Assembly (NCBI GenBank): GCA_937916415.1
Contig: CALGGH010000027.1
Span: forward strand, 1 to 21,808
Direction of reading: 5' to 3'
Length of the DNA: 21,808 nucleotides
DNA from: an uncultured Lachnospiraceae bacterium
Lineage (GTDB): Bacteria; Bacillota; Clostridia; Lachnospirales; Lachnospiraceae
The position numbers and the translations under genes are program-made. Positions 1-6,143 of this stretch are shown one piece after another; the first letter of the stretch is position 1, and each line of letters opens with the position of its first letter. The notes below the pieces were generated by a model, which saw only the letters and a list, made by a program, of their open reading frames with translations, was not told the origin of the DNA and did no database searches.

Positions 1-69
1 TAACGCTTTACATCGGGATATGTACGTACTTGATAAAAGAATGGTTAGGGCTTAAGGAAAGCTGCCCGT

Positions 70-426
70 TCAGATTTGAGTCGTCATTAACGCGTTCTGG
101 CTTACGACGGCGTTGTTAACATACTGGTTTAAGCTGATTCCTTCCTTTTTGGCAAACTGTGATGCCTGCATGTGAACGAAGGGTGCAAGCCTCAGCGTCA
201 TTTTTCCGCTGTATTCCTCCATCGTTTCTATGGGGACGGCCGGAATGGGGATGCCGGCCTCTGAAGCCGTTTCAATCCAGGCAATTTCATTATCCTCCAG
301 TTCCGCGATGGCTTCATGCTGGTCATCTCCCTGACCCACGCACCCTTTTAGGTAACTGCTTTTTGCTATCCAGAACACGTGATCTTCGACCTGTGTCTGA
401 TAAACCCGAAATGGATATTTGCTCAT
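70..426 (-). CDS. HicB-family antitoxin-like protein, no HicA partner visible
   Basis: 118 residues. The N-terminal part (about 5-60) has the HicB-like partial RNase H fold pattern, with a short beta strand, a GCVGQG turn and a helix containing EAIAELEDNEIAWIE. The C-terminal part (about 72-108) has the ribbon-helix-helix signature GKMTLRLAPFVHMQASQFA followed by ISLNQYVNNAVV, which in HicB antitoxins binds the operator of the toxin-antitoxin operon. The start ATG at 426 has an AGGAG just upstream. The gene in front (488-739, same strand, 61 bp away) does not look like a HicA toxin, and only 69 bases remain downstream in the window. It is therefore either an orphan HicB-type regulator or paired with the unrecognised upstream gene. 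Family assignment is fairly secure; partner and function are inferred. Confidence 0.75.
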   Translation of the reverse strand: MSKYPFRVYQTQVEDHVFWIAKSSYLKGCVGQGDDQHEAIAELEDNEIAWIETASEAGIPIPAVPIETMEEYSGKMTLRLAPFVHMQASQFAKKEGISLNQYVNNAVVSQNALMTTQI

Positions 427-487
427 TTCCCTGCTCCTGTGATGGGGTATCTGCTGATGGATCAGTTTTCATCAGACTGGACTGGAA

Positions 488-739
488 TTACTTCATGTGA
501 CCCGTACGATAAAGTTTGAGTCGATGAATCCATTCCAGTCGCCCTCCGTGGTTCTGCGGTAAGTGATTTTTTTCTCCTACGTGTTCATCCATGTACCGGT
601 CCGATTCATCGTCAGTCATGGCACAGAGAACCACGCCTGAAATCACGTCCGGGCCATCCATCTGAGGATCCCTGATTGCCAGCCATCTGTCAGGATAGGC
701 CATGATCATTTCCTTCCATGTCATGCGCTGTTCAGGCAT
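488..739 (-). CDS. Small conserved-looking hypothetical protein (83 aa)
   Basis: A short acidic, soluble protein beginning MPEQRMTWKEMIMAYPDRW, with no membrane segment or signal peptide. The central part reads DPQMDGPDVISGVVLCAMTDDE, then a basic C-terminal tail. The opening resembles small proteins I associate with Firmicute accessory regions (MTW-E-YP--W), but I know no function for them. Its start is well supported: an almost complete Shine-Dalgarno (AAAGGAGGTGATC) sits 6-18 bases upstream and a promoter-like pair lies further up. It is the first gene of a probable two-gene unit with the HicB-like gene downstream, so a toxin or partner role is possible but unproven. Confidence 0.6.
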   Translation of the reverse strand: MPEQRMTWKEMIMAYPDRWLAIRDPQMDGPDVISGVVLCAMTDDESDRYMDEHVGEKNHLPQNHGGRLEWIHRLKLYRTGHMK

Positions 740-743
740 GTTC

Positions 744-805
744 GATCACCTCCTTTGATGCCTCTTCCTGTTATCATATTAAGTCCGTATGACGATTATA
801 GTCAA
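744..805 (-). promoter_or_regulatory. Promoter and strong ribosome binding site of the 488-739 gene
   Basis: On the minus strand TTGACT (800-805) and TTAATA (777-782) are separated by 17 bases. They are followed by AAAGGAGGTGATC (744-756), ideally spaced from the ATG at 739. It would drive the small gene and the HicB-like gene together. Sequence match only. Confidence 0.5.
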
Positions 806-819
806 GGCATTCTTGGGAC

Positions 820-837
820 ATCATCATAGCTGATGAT
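820..837. repeat. Short inverted repeat upstream of the split TnpB region
   Basis: ATCATCA, a 4-base TAGC spacer, then TGATGAT form a perfect 7-bp inverted repeat in the otherwise empty 740-935 intergenic stretch. It could be an operator or a weak hairpin. Nothing links it to a function. Confidence 0.3.
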
Positions 838-935
838 TTGGATGTTTTCAGTGCTATGCATGTTCTTTTTCTCCCGATGTAAAGGCCTTCAAACAAGCGT
901 CGTCCTGACTTTTGACTTAGTGGAAAATATACGAA

Positions 936-2009
936 TTGGGGATGTTTTCATCGCATGAAAGCAATCTAATGAACTGGAAGAATTCGGATCCGCAGACGCG
1001 CGGAGAGAAGCCTTCGGAACCGAAGGCGGGACATTGCTACCCGGTGCTCTACCGGGACAGGATGTTCGACCGGACCGGCGATTACAGCGCCAGGATCAAG
1101 ATATACAGGAACGAAACCTGGAGCTGGATCGAGGTTGAGCTTCGCAAGGCGGACGTGGATTACGTCAGGCGGAATTGCAGCGAAATGAAAGAATGTGCCC
1201 CAACGCTGATGAAGCGGGGCAAGGAATGGTTTTTGGATTTTCCTTTTCAGCAGTCGGTGAAATTATCAGACGTAAAGATCAGGGATCAGGTGATACTGGC
1301 AGTAAGCCTGGGAATGAAGAACCCGTGCACGTGCACGGTGATGGATTCGGGTGGCAGGATTCTCGGCAGGGAATTCCTGAAGCTATCCGAAGAACAGGAT
1401 GAGCTGAGACACAGGCTCGGGAAAATAAAAAAAGCCCGGCGTTGCGGATCCAAAGGAAACCGCAGGCTGTGGGCATACGCAAGGGCCGTAAATGATGACA
1501 TGGCGCTCAAGACGGCCAAGTTCATCATCGACAAGGCAGTCCTGTACGACGTGGACTGCATAGTGTTCGAGCATCTCAGCCTGGATGGGCCGAAACCGGG
1601 ACCGGTGGGAGAAAGCCTGAACGTGTGGAAGGCAAGAACCATACAGAAACAGGCTGAACATCAGGCTCACGCCAATGGGATCCGCGTCAGTCACGTCAAT
1701 GCCTGGGGCACGGCCCTGCTGGCATACGACGGCAGCGGCGAAACGATCCGGGGCGACAAGGCGGGACTTGGTTCCCGATCCCTCTGCAGGTTCACCGGTG
1801 GCAAGACGTACAACGTCAGCCTGAACGCATCGATGAACGTAGGCGCACGATATTTCGTGCGCGAGATCCTAAAGACCTTGCCCGCAAGGGAGAGGCAGCG
1901 CATTGAGGTTAAAATCCCTGAATGCGCGAAGAGAAGCACCTGCACGTTGGCTACGCTGATTAGTCTTAACGGAGAGCTTGGATTTGCAGACCCGGGACCC
2001 GCTGTTTAG
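936..2009 (+). pseudogene. tnpB: TnpB-like (IS605 OrfB) protein, C-terminal ~349 residues, detached from its N-terminus; RuvC catalytic Asp replaced
   Basis: An open frame of 357 codons from TTG at 936 (or ATG at 942). No good ribosome binding site precedes it and the protein lacks the usual N-terminal part. From residue 8 it matches the RuvC-containing TnpB/OrfB family seen in Clostridia: SNLMNWKN opening, a WSWIEVELR strand, RGKEWFLDF, RuvC-I region ILAVSLGMKN (121-130), RuvC-II IVFEHL with Glu212, an IQKQAEHQAHANGIRVS helix, and RuvC-III YNVSLNASMNVGARYF (292-307). In active members the RuvC-I and RuvC-III positions are Asp (VDLG, CDLNAS). Here both are Ser (S124, S295), each encoded AGC, so DNA cleavage is not expected. 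The missing first ~101 residues lie on the opposite strand at 2490-2188. Family and splitting are seen in the sequence; catalytic loss is inferred from family knowledge. Confidence 0.85.
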
Positions 2010-2201
2010 ACCTTATCCGCAGTCAACGAGTCCGCATCCGGGAAAAAGGACGCAGACGCGCGCGGCAATTGCCGCGTGAGGCTTCACAGGCAATAGGTGT
2101 CCAATAAATGATTTGGCGCTAAAACCTAAATAACTGCCTTAAACGGCAGCTTAGGCTTGGGAAAGGAAATATTCGGGTTGTGAGAGTTTCATGCGATGAA
2201 A
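946..2201. other. Inverted segment bounded by a 15-bp inverted repeat that splits the TnpB gene
   Basis: TTTCATCGCATGAAA lies at 946-960 and its exact reverse complement at 2187-2201. The sequence is itself near-palindromic (TTTCAT, CGC, ATGAAA). The minus-strand TnpB start fragment reads ...IGRVSSHE up to the right copy, and the plus-strand C-terminal part resumes SSHESNLMNW at the left copy. Flipping the segment between them would join both in one frame of about 450 codons. It may be a reversible site-specific inversion or a one-time rearrangement. No recombinase gene is present in the window. Confidence 0.75.
2010..2186 (+). other. Presumed TnpB right-end / guide-RNA region, carried inside the inverted segment
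   Basis: The 177 bases after the TnpB stop hold two clear structures. One is a perfect 16-bp palindrome CGCGGCAATTGCCGCG (2061-2076). The other is an interrupted hairpin at 2125-2155 (CCTAA and CTGCC pairing with GGCAG and TTAGG). In this family the 3' end of tnpB and the following right end normally encode the omegaRNA, whose guide is the sequence just outside the element. I cannot place the exact element boundary. In the present orientation the bases beyond it run into the reversed N-terminal fragment. Role inferred from family context only. Confidence 0.35.
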
Positions 2202-2490
2202 CTCTTCCAATCGCCTCGGCAATGGCTGCCCGCCTTAGGTAGTTGGGCATTCCGGGAAACCTCTCGGTGAAGTCATGCTTCACGGTTTCGCGCCCGGCGG
2301 TGGGGATGGTCATGACCTCCATTTGCCTGACATAGGCGTTCTGGTTGGAGGCGACGTCCTTGAATGCGTCCCATTCCTTTAAGCCCACGTCGATGAAAAA
2401 ACTTACGGCAGAACGATAAATCCGCACTGTTTCCCTGAAGATTTGGTTGTGATCCTTGATCTTGACGGAATATGTCGAGATTATATTCAC
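2119..2490 (-). pseudogene. tnpB: TnpB-like protein, detached N-terminal ~101 residues
   Basis: GTG at 2490 is preceded by GGAAGGAGG, a strong ribosome binding site, so translation of this fragment starts normally. Residues 1-101 match the N-terminal part of the same clostridial OrfB/TnpB clade as the plus-strand fragment: IISTYSVKIKDHNQIF, TVRIYRSAVSFFIDV, HDFTERFPGMPNYLRRAAI and EAIGRVSSHE. After the 15-bp inverted repeat (2187-2201) the frame reads 22 unrelated residues and stops at 2119. The rest of the protein begins at the other copy of the repeat, on the opposite strand. If translated now, it gives a 123-residue truncated product without any nuclease domain. Confidence 0.8.
2184..2204. 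repeat. Right inversion site: 9-bp-arm palindrome
   Basis: GAGTTTCAT, GCG, ATGAAACTC is a perfect inverted repeat with a 3-base centre. Its inner 15 bases are shared, inverted, with 946-960. The left copy is symmetric only over 6 bp per side, so the two crossover sites differ outside the core. Confidence 0.7.
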
Positions 2491-2571
2491 TTCTGCCTCC
2501 TTCCTATAATGTCAAGCTCAAAATTCAGTATTTATGAGCTTTTCGTTATCTGATATACATTTCATATGTTT

Positions 2572-2668
2572 ACAAATGCGGACGTGCCTATACGTCGGAC
2601 ATGTCTATATGTCGGACATGTCTATATGTCGGACATGCCTATATATAAGGTAGATAAACCGCATTTGT
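2572..2668. repeat. Four 17-bp tandem repeats enclosed by a perfect 10-bp inverted repeat
   Basis: Units at 2579-2595, 2596-2612, 2613-2629 and 2630-2646. The consensus is CGGACATGTCTATATGT; the two middle units are identical, the first differs at three positions and the last at two. Each of the two middle units contains the 8-bp palindrome GACATGTC. The array is framed by ACAAATGCGG (2572-2581) and its exact complement CCGCATTTGT (2659-2668), so the strand can fold into one large cruciform or hairpin. It lies just upstream of the TnpB N-terminal fragment. Iteron-like appearance, but no replication or recombination gene is adjacent; function unknown. A short open frame through it (2566-2766) is an artefact of the repeats. 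Confidence 0.8.
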
Positions 2669-3193
2669 TCAAACTCTGTTTGTTATTCGGCCTTTTCTGT
2701 ATGTATGGCCGGCTTAATAGCCTCCACAATTTGTCAATGTTCGCTGGCGTGATGCCCGAAGCATGAGAAAAATCTTACGCTTCGCGTTTTGTCCCGTCAT
2801 AACGGGCTGCGTAGGGTGTATGTGAGCAGGGGGAATGCGGATAATGCACAGAATGTGCTTCAATTTCCTGTTTTCACCCTACTAATGTTGTATGATACCA
2901 CTTTAATCTTTCTTTGTGAAGTATCATTTTTGGATTCATTTGCGGCCGGATGCCGACACTGAACCCTTACAATACTAATTTTCGCAGGGGTTTCATAAAA
3001 TTTCGGGGTGTGATGAGAATTTTTTTTACATATTCCGGAAATTATTTATTTACAACGCCATCATTATCTGATAAGTTAGGCTTACGTCCGTTCTGGACGC
3101 ACGGAGGATTACTTGCACGTTCTCCAAGATCCCAAACCATTTTGTTTTAGGCTGAATCATTACTCATGCCGTAAGTTTGATTGTGGGAGGAAA
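2669..3193. other. Gene-free intergenic stretch
   Basis: About 525 bases with no convincing coding frame. I see only weak symmetric bits: CCCGT/ACGGG near 2800, ATGATAC/GTATCAT at about 2890-2928, and CGTCC/GGACG near 3090. Local base composition shifts to AT-rich around 2980-3060. It probably includes the vanished 5' part of the Rpn-type gene whose tail starts at 3194. Confidence 0.4.
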
Positions 3194-3421
3194 ATGCACT
3201 GTAATATTTCTGATGAAGATAATGGCAAAGCAATATCTGATATGTTAAGATATTTTCAACATAGCTACGACGAAAACATATGTAATTCCGACATCCGTGA
3301 CTTGAACGAGATCGTATCCAGGGTACGGCAGAGCGAGGAGGTATCAATCAAATATATGAAATCATGGGAAAAAGATGCAATCCCGGTTCAGATTTCTACG
3401 TTACGTCCAGGGTGCGCATGA
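3194..3421 (+). pseudogene. C-terminal remnant of an Rpn-type recombination-promoting nuclease / putative transposase
   Basis: 75 residues from ATG 3194, which has GGGAGGAAA directly in front. The segment KAISDMLRYFQHSYDENI through VSRVRQSEEVSIKYMKSWEKD resembles the C-terminal helical region of Lachnospiraceae Rpn/PD-(D/E)XK transposase-like proteins, where a 'Y-M-S-WE' helix follows the nuclease domain. The nuclease domain itself is absent upstream. The last ~18 residues run into the 3' end of the convergent gene (overlap 3396-3421) and look unrelated, so both ends appear lost. It could also be a small independent gene, since its ribosome binding site is good. Resemblance is from memory of the family and is moderate. 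Confidence 0.45.
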
Positions 3422-4433
3422 CGTAGAGAACGTCGGAGACGGCGGCCCTGTCCGCATCATATACGTACATCATGACCACGCGGCCGCCCTCGGTGCGCAC
3501 GAAGCTGAATTCTACGCGATAGTCCTCATGTGCCGCCACGTAGCGTGTGTAGAAGTTAGTGCCGAAGTCCGATTTGACGGTTCTGTTGTAGAACACGTCG
3601 TTAAAGAGGAACCTGGCTCCGAACATGTTTCTCTCCTCGGGGCATACGTTGGTGATCACGGTCTGCTCTATGGCCGAATGGGAGTCATTCGTGGAGTCAA
3701 ACTTAAGCAGGTCATCATCGAGATAGAATATCACGAAGCATTCCTGATCCCTGCTGCCGTAGAGTCCGCCGGGGAAGTAACACTCCGCATCCGACAGGAT
3801 CGCGGAATTAAAGAGCTTAGAGCGTTCCTCGTCGCTGCATTTTACGCTTTCCCACGCCGAGGGCACGCGGTACGCGACGCTCCCCCCGGGCAGCCTGTGC
3901 ATCGTGGATGATCCATCGGAATATCCCTTATACTTTCCATCAATGCAGGTATAATAATCCTGCTCCACGTCGAGCCTGTCCGTAGTTACGTGATCAGCAG
4001 TCACGGACATCGGCGAGGCGGCGCCCTCTTTTCCTATTTTAAGGCTTCCCAGCACGCATATCTGTGCGCCTGTCTTCAGGCCGGAGATCACGGACTTGGA
4101 CCCCGACACGCCTATGTTCTCGGCCTTGCCGGAGGACATGGTCAGCCTGCTGCCCTTTACCTCATCGATCTTTCCCGGGATCAGCACCTTGTGACCGTCG
4201 TATTTTTCCTTCGTGTTCTGATAGGCATTGTTCAGGCTCAGGGTCAGGTTTTCCGCATCCACGACCTCATAGACCGGGTCCTGCGATACGTCCAGCACCG
4301 GATCGTTGTGCGAGGTCGGCAGGGCGCCCAGCGTCAGGGCCCACGCCAGGATCAGTGCCAGAACCGGCGATACTCTTTTTTTATTCCTTAATCTTTTATT
4401 CCTTAAACTTCTATTCCTTAAACTCGTAATCAT
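3396..4433 (-). CDS. Membrane-anchored or secreted protein with an OB-like segment, last gene of the AIM24/ExbB operon
   Basis: 345 residues. The N-terminus is highly basic (three SLRN-type repeats, residues 4-19), then one hydrophobic stretch (about 21-39) that should act as signal peptide or anchor. Residues about 60-150 (NAYQNTKEKYDGHKVLIPGKI, then a GL-TGAQICVLG strand) recall the OB-fold 'tRNA_anti-like' domain found in exported Firmicute proteins. The C-terminal half (about 170-345) is predicted globular and I do not recognise it; FVIFYLDDDLLKF and VMMYVYDADRAAV look like core strands. The start ATG at 4433 overlaps the 3' end of the upstream gene by 23 bases, suggesting translational coupling. 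As part of the stator-like operon it may be its extracytoplasmic partner, which is inference. Confidence 0.65.
   Translation of the reverse strand: MITSLRNRSLRNKRLRNKKRVSPVLALILAWALTLGALPTSHNDPVLDVSQDPVYEVVDAENLTLSLNNAYQNTKEKYDGHKVLIPGKIDEVKGSRLTMSSGKAENIGVSGSKSVISGLKTGAQICVLGSLKIGKEGAASPMSVTADHVTTDRLDVEQDYYTCIDGKYKGYSDGSSTMHRLPGGSVAYRVPSAWESVKCSDEERSKLFNSAILSDAECYFPGGLYGSRDQECFVIFYLDDDLLKFDSTNDSHSAIEQTVITNVCPEERNMFGARFLFNDVFYNRTVKSDFGTNFYTRYVAAHEDYRVEFSFVRTEGGRVVMMYVYDADRAAVSDVLYVMRTLDVT
4381..4425. repeat. Three 15-bp tandem repeats across a gene junction
   Basis: Units 4381-4395, 4396-4410 and 4411-4425 (plus strand TTATTCCTTAAACTT with one to three changes). On the coding strand each unit contains AAGGA followed by an in-frame stop for the upstream gene (TAG in the first unit). 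The same bases encode the basic SLRN(R/K) repeats at the start of the downstream protein. Copy number changes of 15 bp would keep the downstream frame. Confidence 0.8.
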
Positions 4434-4911
4434 TGATCCCGTTGTCGTCCAGATACCGCTGTATGCGCGAATACAGCTTATAGTCGGCGTACTTGTTGTC
4501 TATCACCACGTGCGTGCCCTGTCTTTTGGAGGCATCCAGGTAGGCATACAGGGCATCCTCGGACTTGGACCTGCCGTTGTAGGTGATCCCGGTTCCGCGC
4601 ACCACTATCTCGGCATCCTGCTTAACGGGATTGGTCTGGGACAGCGCCGCCCCCGCCTGCGAGGTCACCTCAGCCGGTACGTCAGCGCCGGGAGCCTGCG
4701 AATCCGAGGCTTCCGCAGAAGTCGCGTCTCCGGGCAGGTGGCTGCCGCCCGTCCTGATGATCTCGTCAAGACTCACCAGCGGATGGGCGTTGTCTATCCC
4801 CTTTTTGAACTCCACCTGATAAAAGGCGGAGCCCATCAGAAAGAGGCTCGCCACGAGCAGGAGTATGACATATGCTTTTTTTTGCGTTTTTTCATTGGTT
4901 GGTGATTTCAT
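4411..4911 (-). CDS. Single-pass membrane protein with ExbD-like outer domain (second paralogue)
   Basis: 166 residues. Cytoplasmic basic start, one transmembrane helix (about 13-30), a low-complexity Ala/Ser/Pro/Glu linker (about 57-98), and a C-terminal domain (99-165). That domain aligns by eye with the C-terminus of the preceding gene's product: EI-(V/I)-RG, then GR, then VID, YAD---Y, and a final GI(D/N)D. This layout (TM, linker, small alpha/beta domain) is that of ExbD/TolR, but the transmembrane helix lacks the proton-carrying Asp. It is therefore probably an accessory or structural subunit of the complex encoded by the operon. It follows the previous gene after 6 bases and overlaps the next. 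Confidence 0.7.
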   Translation of the reverse strand: MKSPTNEKTQKKAYVILLLVASLFLMGSAFYQVEFKKGIDNAHPLVSLDEIIRTGGSHLPGDATSAEASDSQAPGADVPAEVTSQAGAALSQTNPVKQDAEIVVRGTGITYNGRSKSEDALYAYLDASKRQGTHVVIDNKYADYKLYSRIQRYLDDNGINDYEFKE

Positions 4912-4917
4912 TGAAGA

Positions 4918-5511
4918 TCAATAAGTTTCATTAAGCGTGCTCTCGCGCCGCTCTATTTTCTCATCGTCGATGCCCGCGCCCGTGATCACGTCAAGCACCG
5001 CCTCATAGGCCTGCCTGTCGGCATAGTCATCTATGAGCACTAAGCCGGCTCCGGACGAGGCGGCCTCATTTATGATCTGAGTTAAGTCGCCGGCGTCGTC
5101 ATAGGTCCTGCCGCCGATGGTCACCACTGACCCGCGTATGCTTATCTCCAGCGTCTCGCCCCCGGCCTCGTCGTCTCCGGTCAGCAGTTCGCTGCCGTGA
5201 GAGGTCATGTCGGTAAAAAAGGAACCCTCGCCGCGGCTCCGCAGGCTGCCCAGCGCACTGATGAGCAGCAGGATGACCGCGATGATGCCGCCCAGCGTGA
5301 TGAGCCTCCTAGGGCCCTGCTTAAGATTCCTGCGAAGCAGGTTGTCGGTCAGGTTAAAGCGAAGCAGCAGTACCAGCACGGCAATCGCCAGCAGCAGCTT
5401 CACCATCATGTTCAGATTGATCATGCCGATTAGCCCGGACAGGGTTACGGTAAGTCCGCCCGGCACTCCGGCGATCATGACGGTACCCATGCTGCCGAAT
5501 GCGCCGATCAT
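4918..5511 (-). CDS. Multi-pass membrane protein with ExbD-like C-terminal domain (first paralogue)
   Basis: 197 residues. The ATG at 5511 overlaps the stop of the ExbD gene (ATGA). A glycine-rich weakly hydrophobic start, then helices at about 36-51 (MVKLLLAIAVLVLLL) and 69-89 (LITLGGIIAVILLLISAL). A linker leads to a C-terminal domain (about 120-187) with EISIRG, a GGRTYDD turn, LVLIDDYAD and GAGIDDEKI, the pattern of the ExbD/TolR periplasmic domain. It differs from canonical ExbD by having two or three membrane segments and no Asp in them. Possible role: an additional stator-associated or peptidoglycan-facing subunit. The homology is inferred from pattern and from the similar C-terminus of the next gene. 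Confidence 0.65.
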   Translation of the reverse strand: MIGAFGSMGTVMIAGVPGGLTVTLSGLIGMINLNMMVKLLLAIAVLVLLLRFNLTDNLLRRNLKQGPRRLITLGGIIAVILLLISALGSLRSRGEGSFFTDMTSHGSELLTGDDEAGGETLEISIRGSVVTIGGRTYDDAGDLTQIINEAASSGAGLVLIDDYADRQAYEAVLDVITGAGIDDEKIERRESTLNETY

Positions 5512-6107
5512 TCCGCGCCCTCCGTGATGAAGAGGTTGGCGTGTCCGGCCCGGAGCTCATCCAGGATCTCGTGCAGCGTGACCCAGTCGCGATACAGTAT
5601 GCGTTCATCATCCAGGCGCAGCAGGACAGGAATCCCGGAGTTGGCCTGCAGATAGGCCTCCAGGCTGTCACGCACATCGGCAAATCCTGCCTCCCTGCCC
5701 TCGTTGGCAGGGGTCAGCGTGATCGTCGTGAACTCGGCCTCCCTTTCATTGCCGTCCCTGTCGACGCGTCTGAGCAGACGCACGTTCCTGGTGGTGGGAT
5801 CGGCCGGATCGTAATCGGCATGCAGTGAGATGAAGGCCACCTCATTCTCGACGTTTGACTCGGTCTCGACCAGGTTTTCGTAGGTCTCCAGGTTAAACTG
5901 TGCCTCGATCAGCTCCGACTGCGCACTGTCTAACTGTTCCCGGATCTCTTCTGCCCCGGTCTGTCCGAGCGTCACGTTGCACATGACCACCATCAGGATG
6001 ATGAAGATCACGTCCAGCATGGAGGTTAAGTCTATGTCTATGCTGTTTTGTCCTTTTTTTACGCTTTTTTTCATGTCTGACGTTACGGGCCGGCGCCGAT
6101 TTTCCAT
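5508..6107 (-). CDS. ExbD/TolR-family proton-channel subunit
   Basis: 199 residues. A basic N-terminus leads to SIDIDLTSMLDVIFIILMVV, the ExbD/TolR signature. Asp32 in the single transmembrane helix (about 31-47) is the residue that carries protons between the ExbB subunits. Residues 50-85 look like a short coiled coil, and the outer domain (about 90-197) ends with VLLRLDDERILYRDW and ILDEL, as in ExbD. At 199 residues it is longer than typical ExbD (about 140) because of the coiled coil and an inserted loop. The start is uncertain: ATG 6107 or ATG 6074 (codon 12), neither with a strong ribosome binding site, and a 17-bp duplication covers the region. It works with the upstream ExbB-like protein. 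Confidence 0.85.
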   Translation of the reverse strand: MENRRRPVTSDMKKSVKKGQNSIDIDLTSMLDVIFIILMVVMCNVTLGQTGAEEIREQLDSAQSELIEAQFNLETYENLVETESNVENEVAFISLHADYDPADPTTRNVRLLRRVDRDGNEREAEFTTITLTPANEGREAGFADVRDSLEAYLQANSGIPVLLRLDDERILYRDWVTLHEILDELRAGHANLFITEGAE

Positions 6108-6134
6108 GCCTGATGCAGGCCGGCGCCGATTTTC
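6088..6134. repeat. 17-bp direct repeat around the ExbD-like start codon
   Basis: GGCCGGCGCCGATTTTC occurs at 6088-6104 and again at 6118-6134, a 30-bp period. It contains the palindrome GGCGCC. One copy lies inside the first codons of the ExbD-like gene and the other in the 36-bp gap after the ExbB-like gene, making the true start ambiguous. Confidence 0.7.
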
Positions 6135-6143
6135 TCACATAGG

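Noticed and set aside
2579..2646. CRISPR array
   Set aside because: Units are 17 bp with no spacers between them and no cas genes nearby.
2566..2766. Plus-strand 66-codon frame
   Set aside because: Made by the 17-bp tandem repeats; the peptide is a repeat of the same motif and has no ribosome binding site.
3375..3911. Long plus-strand frame opposite the last operon gene
   Set aside because: Antisense shadow of the 3396-4433 gene, which has a signal-type N-terminus and operon context.
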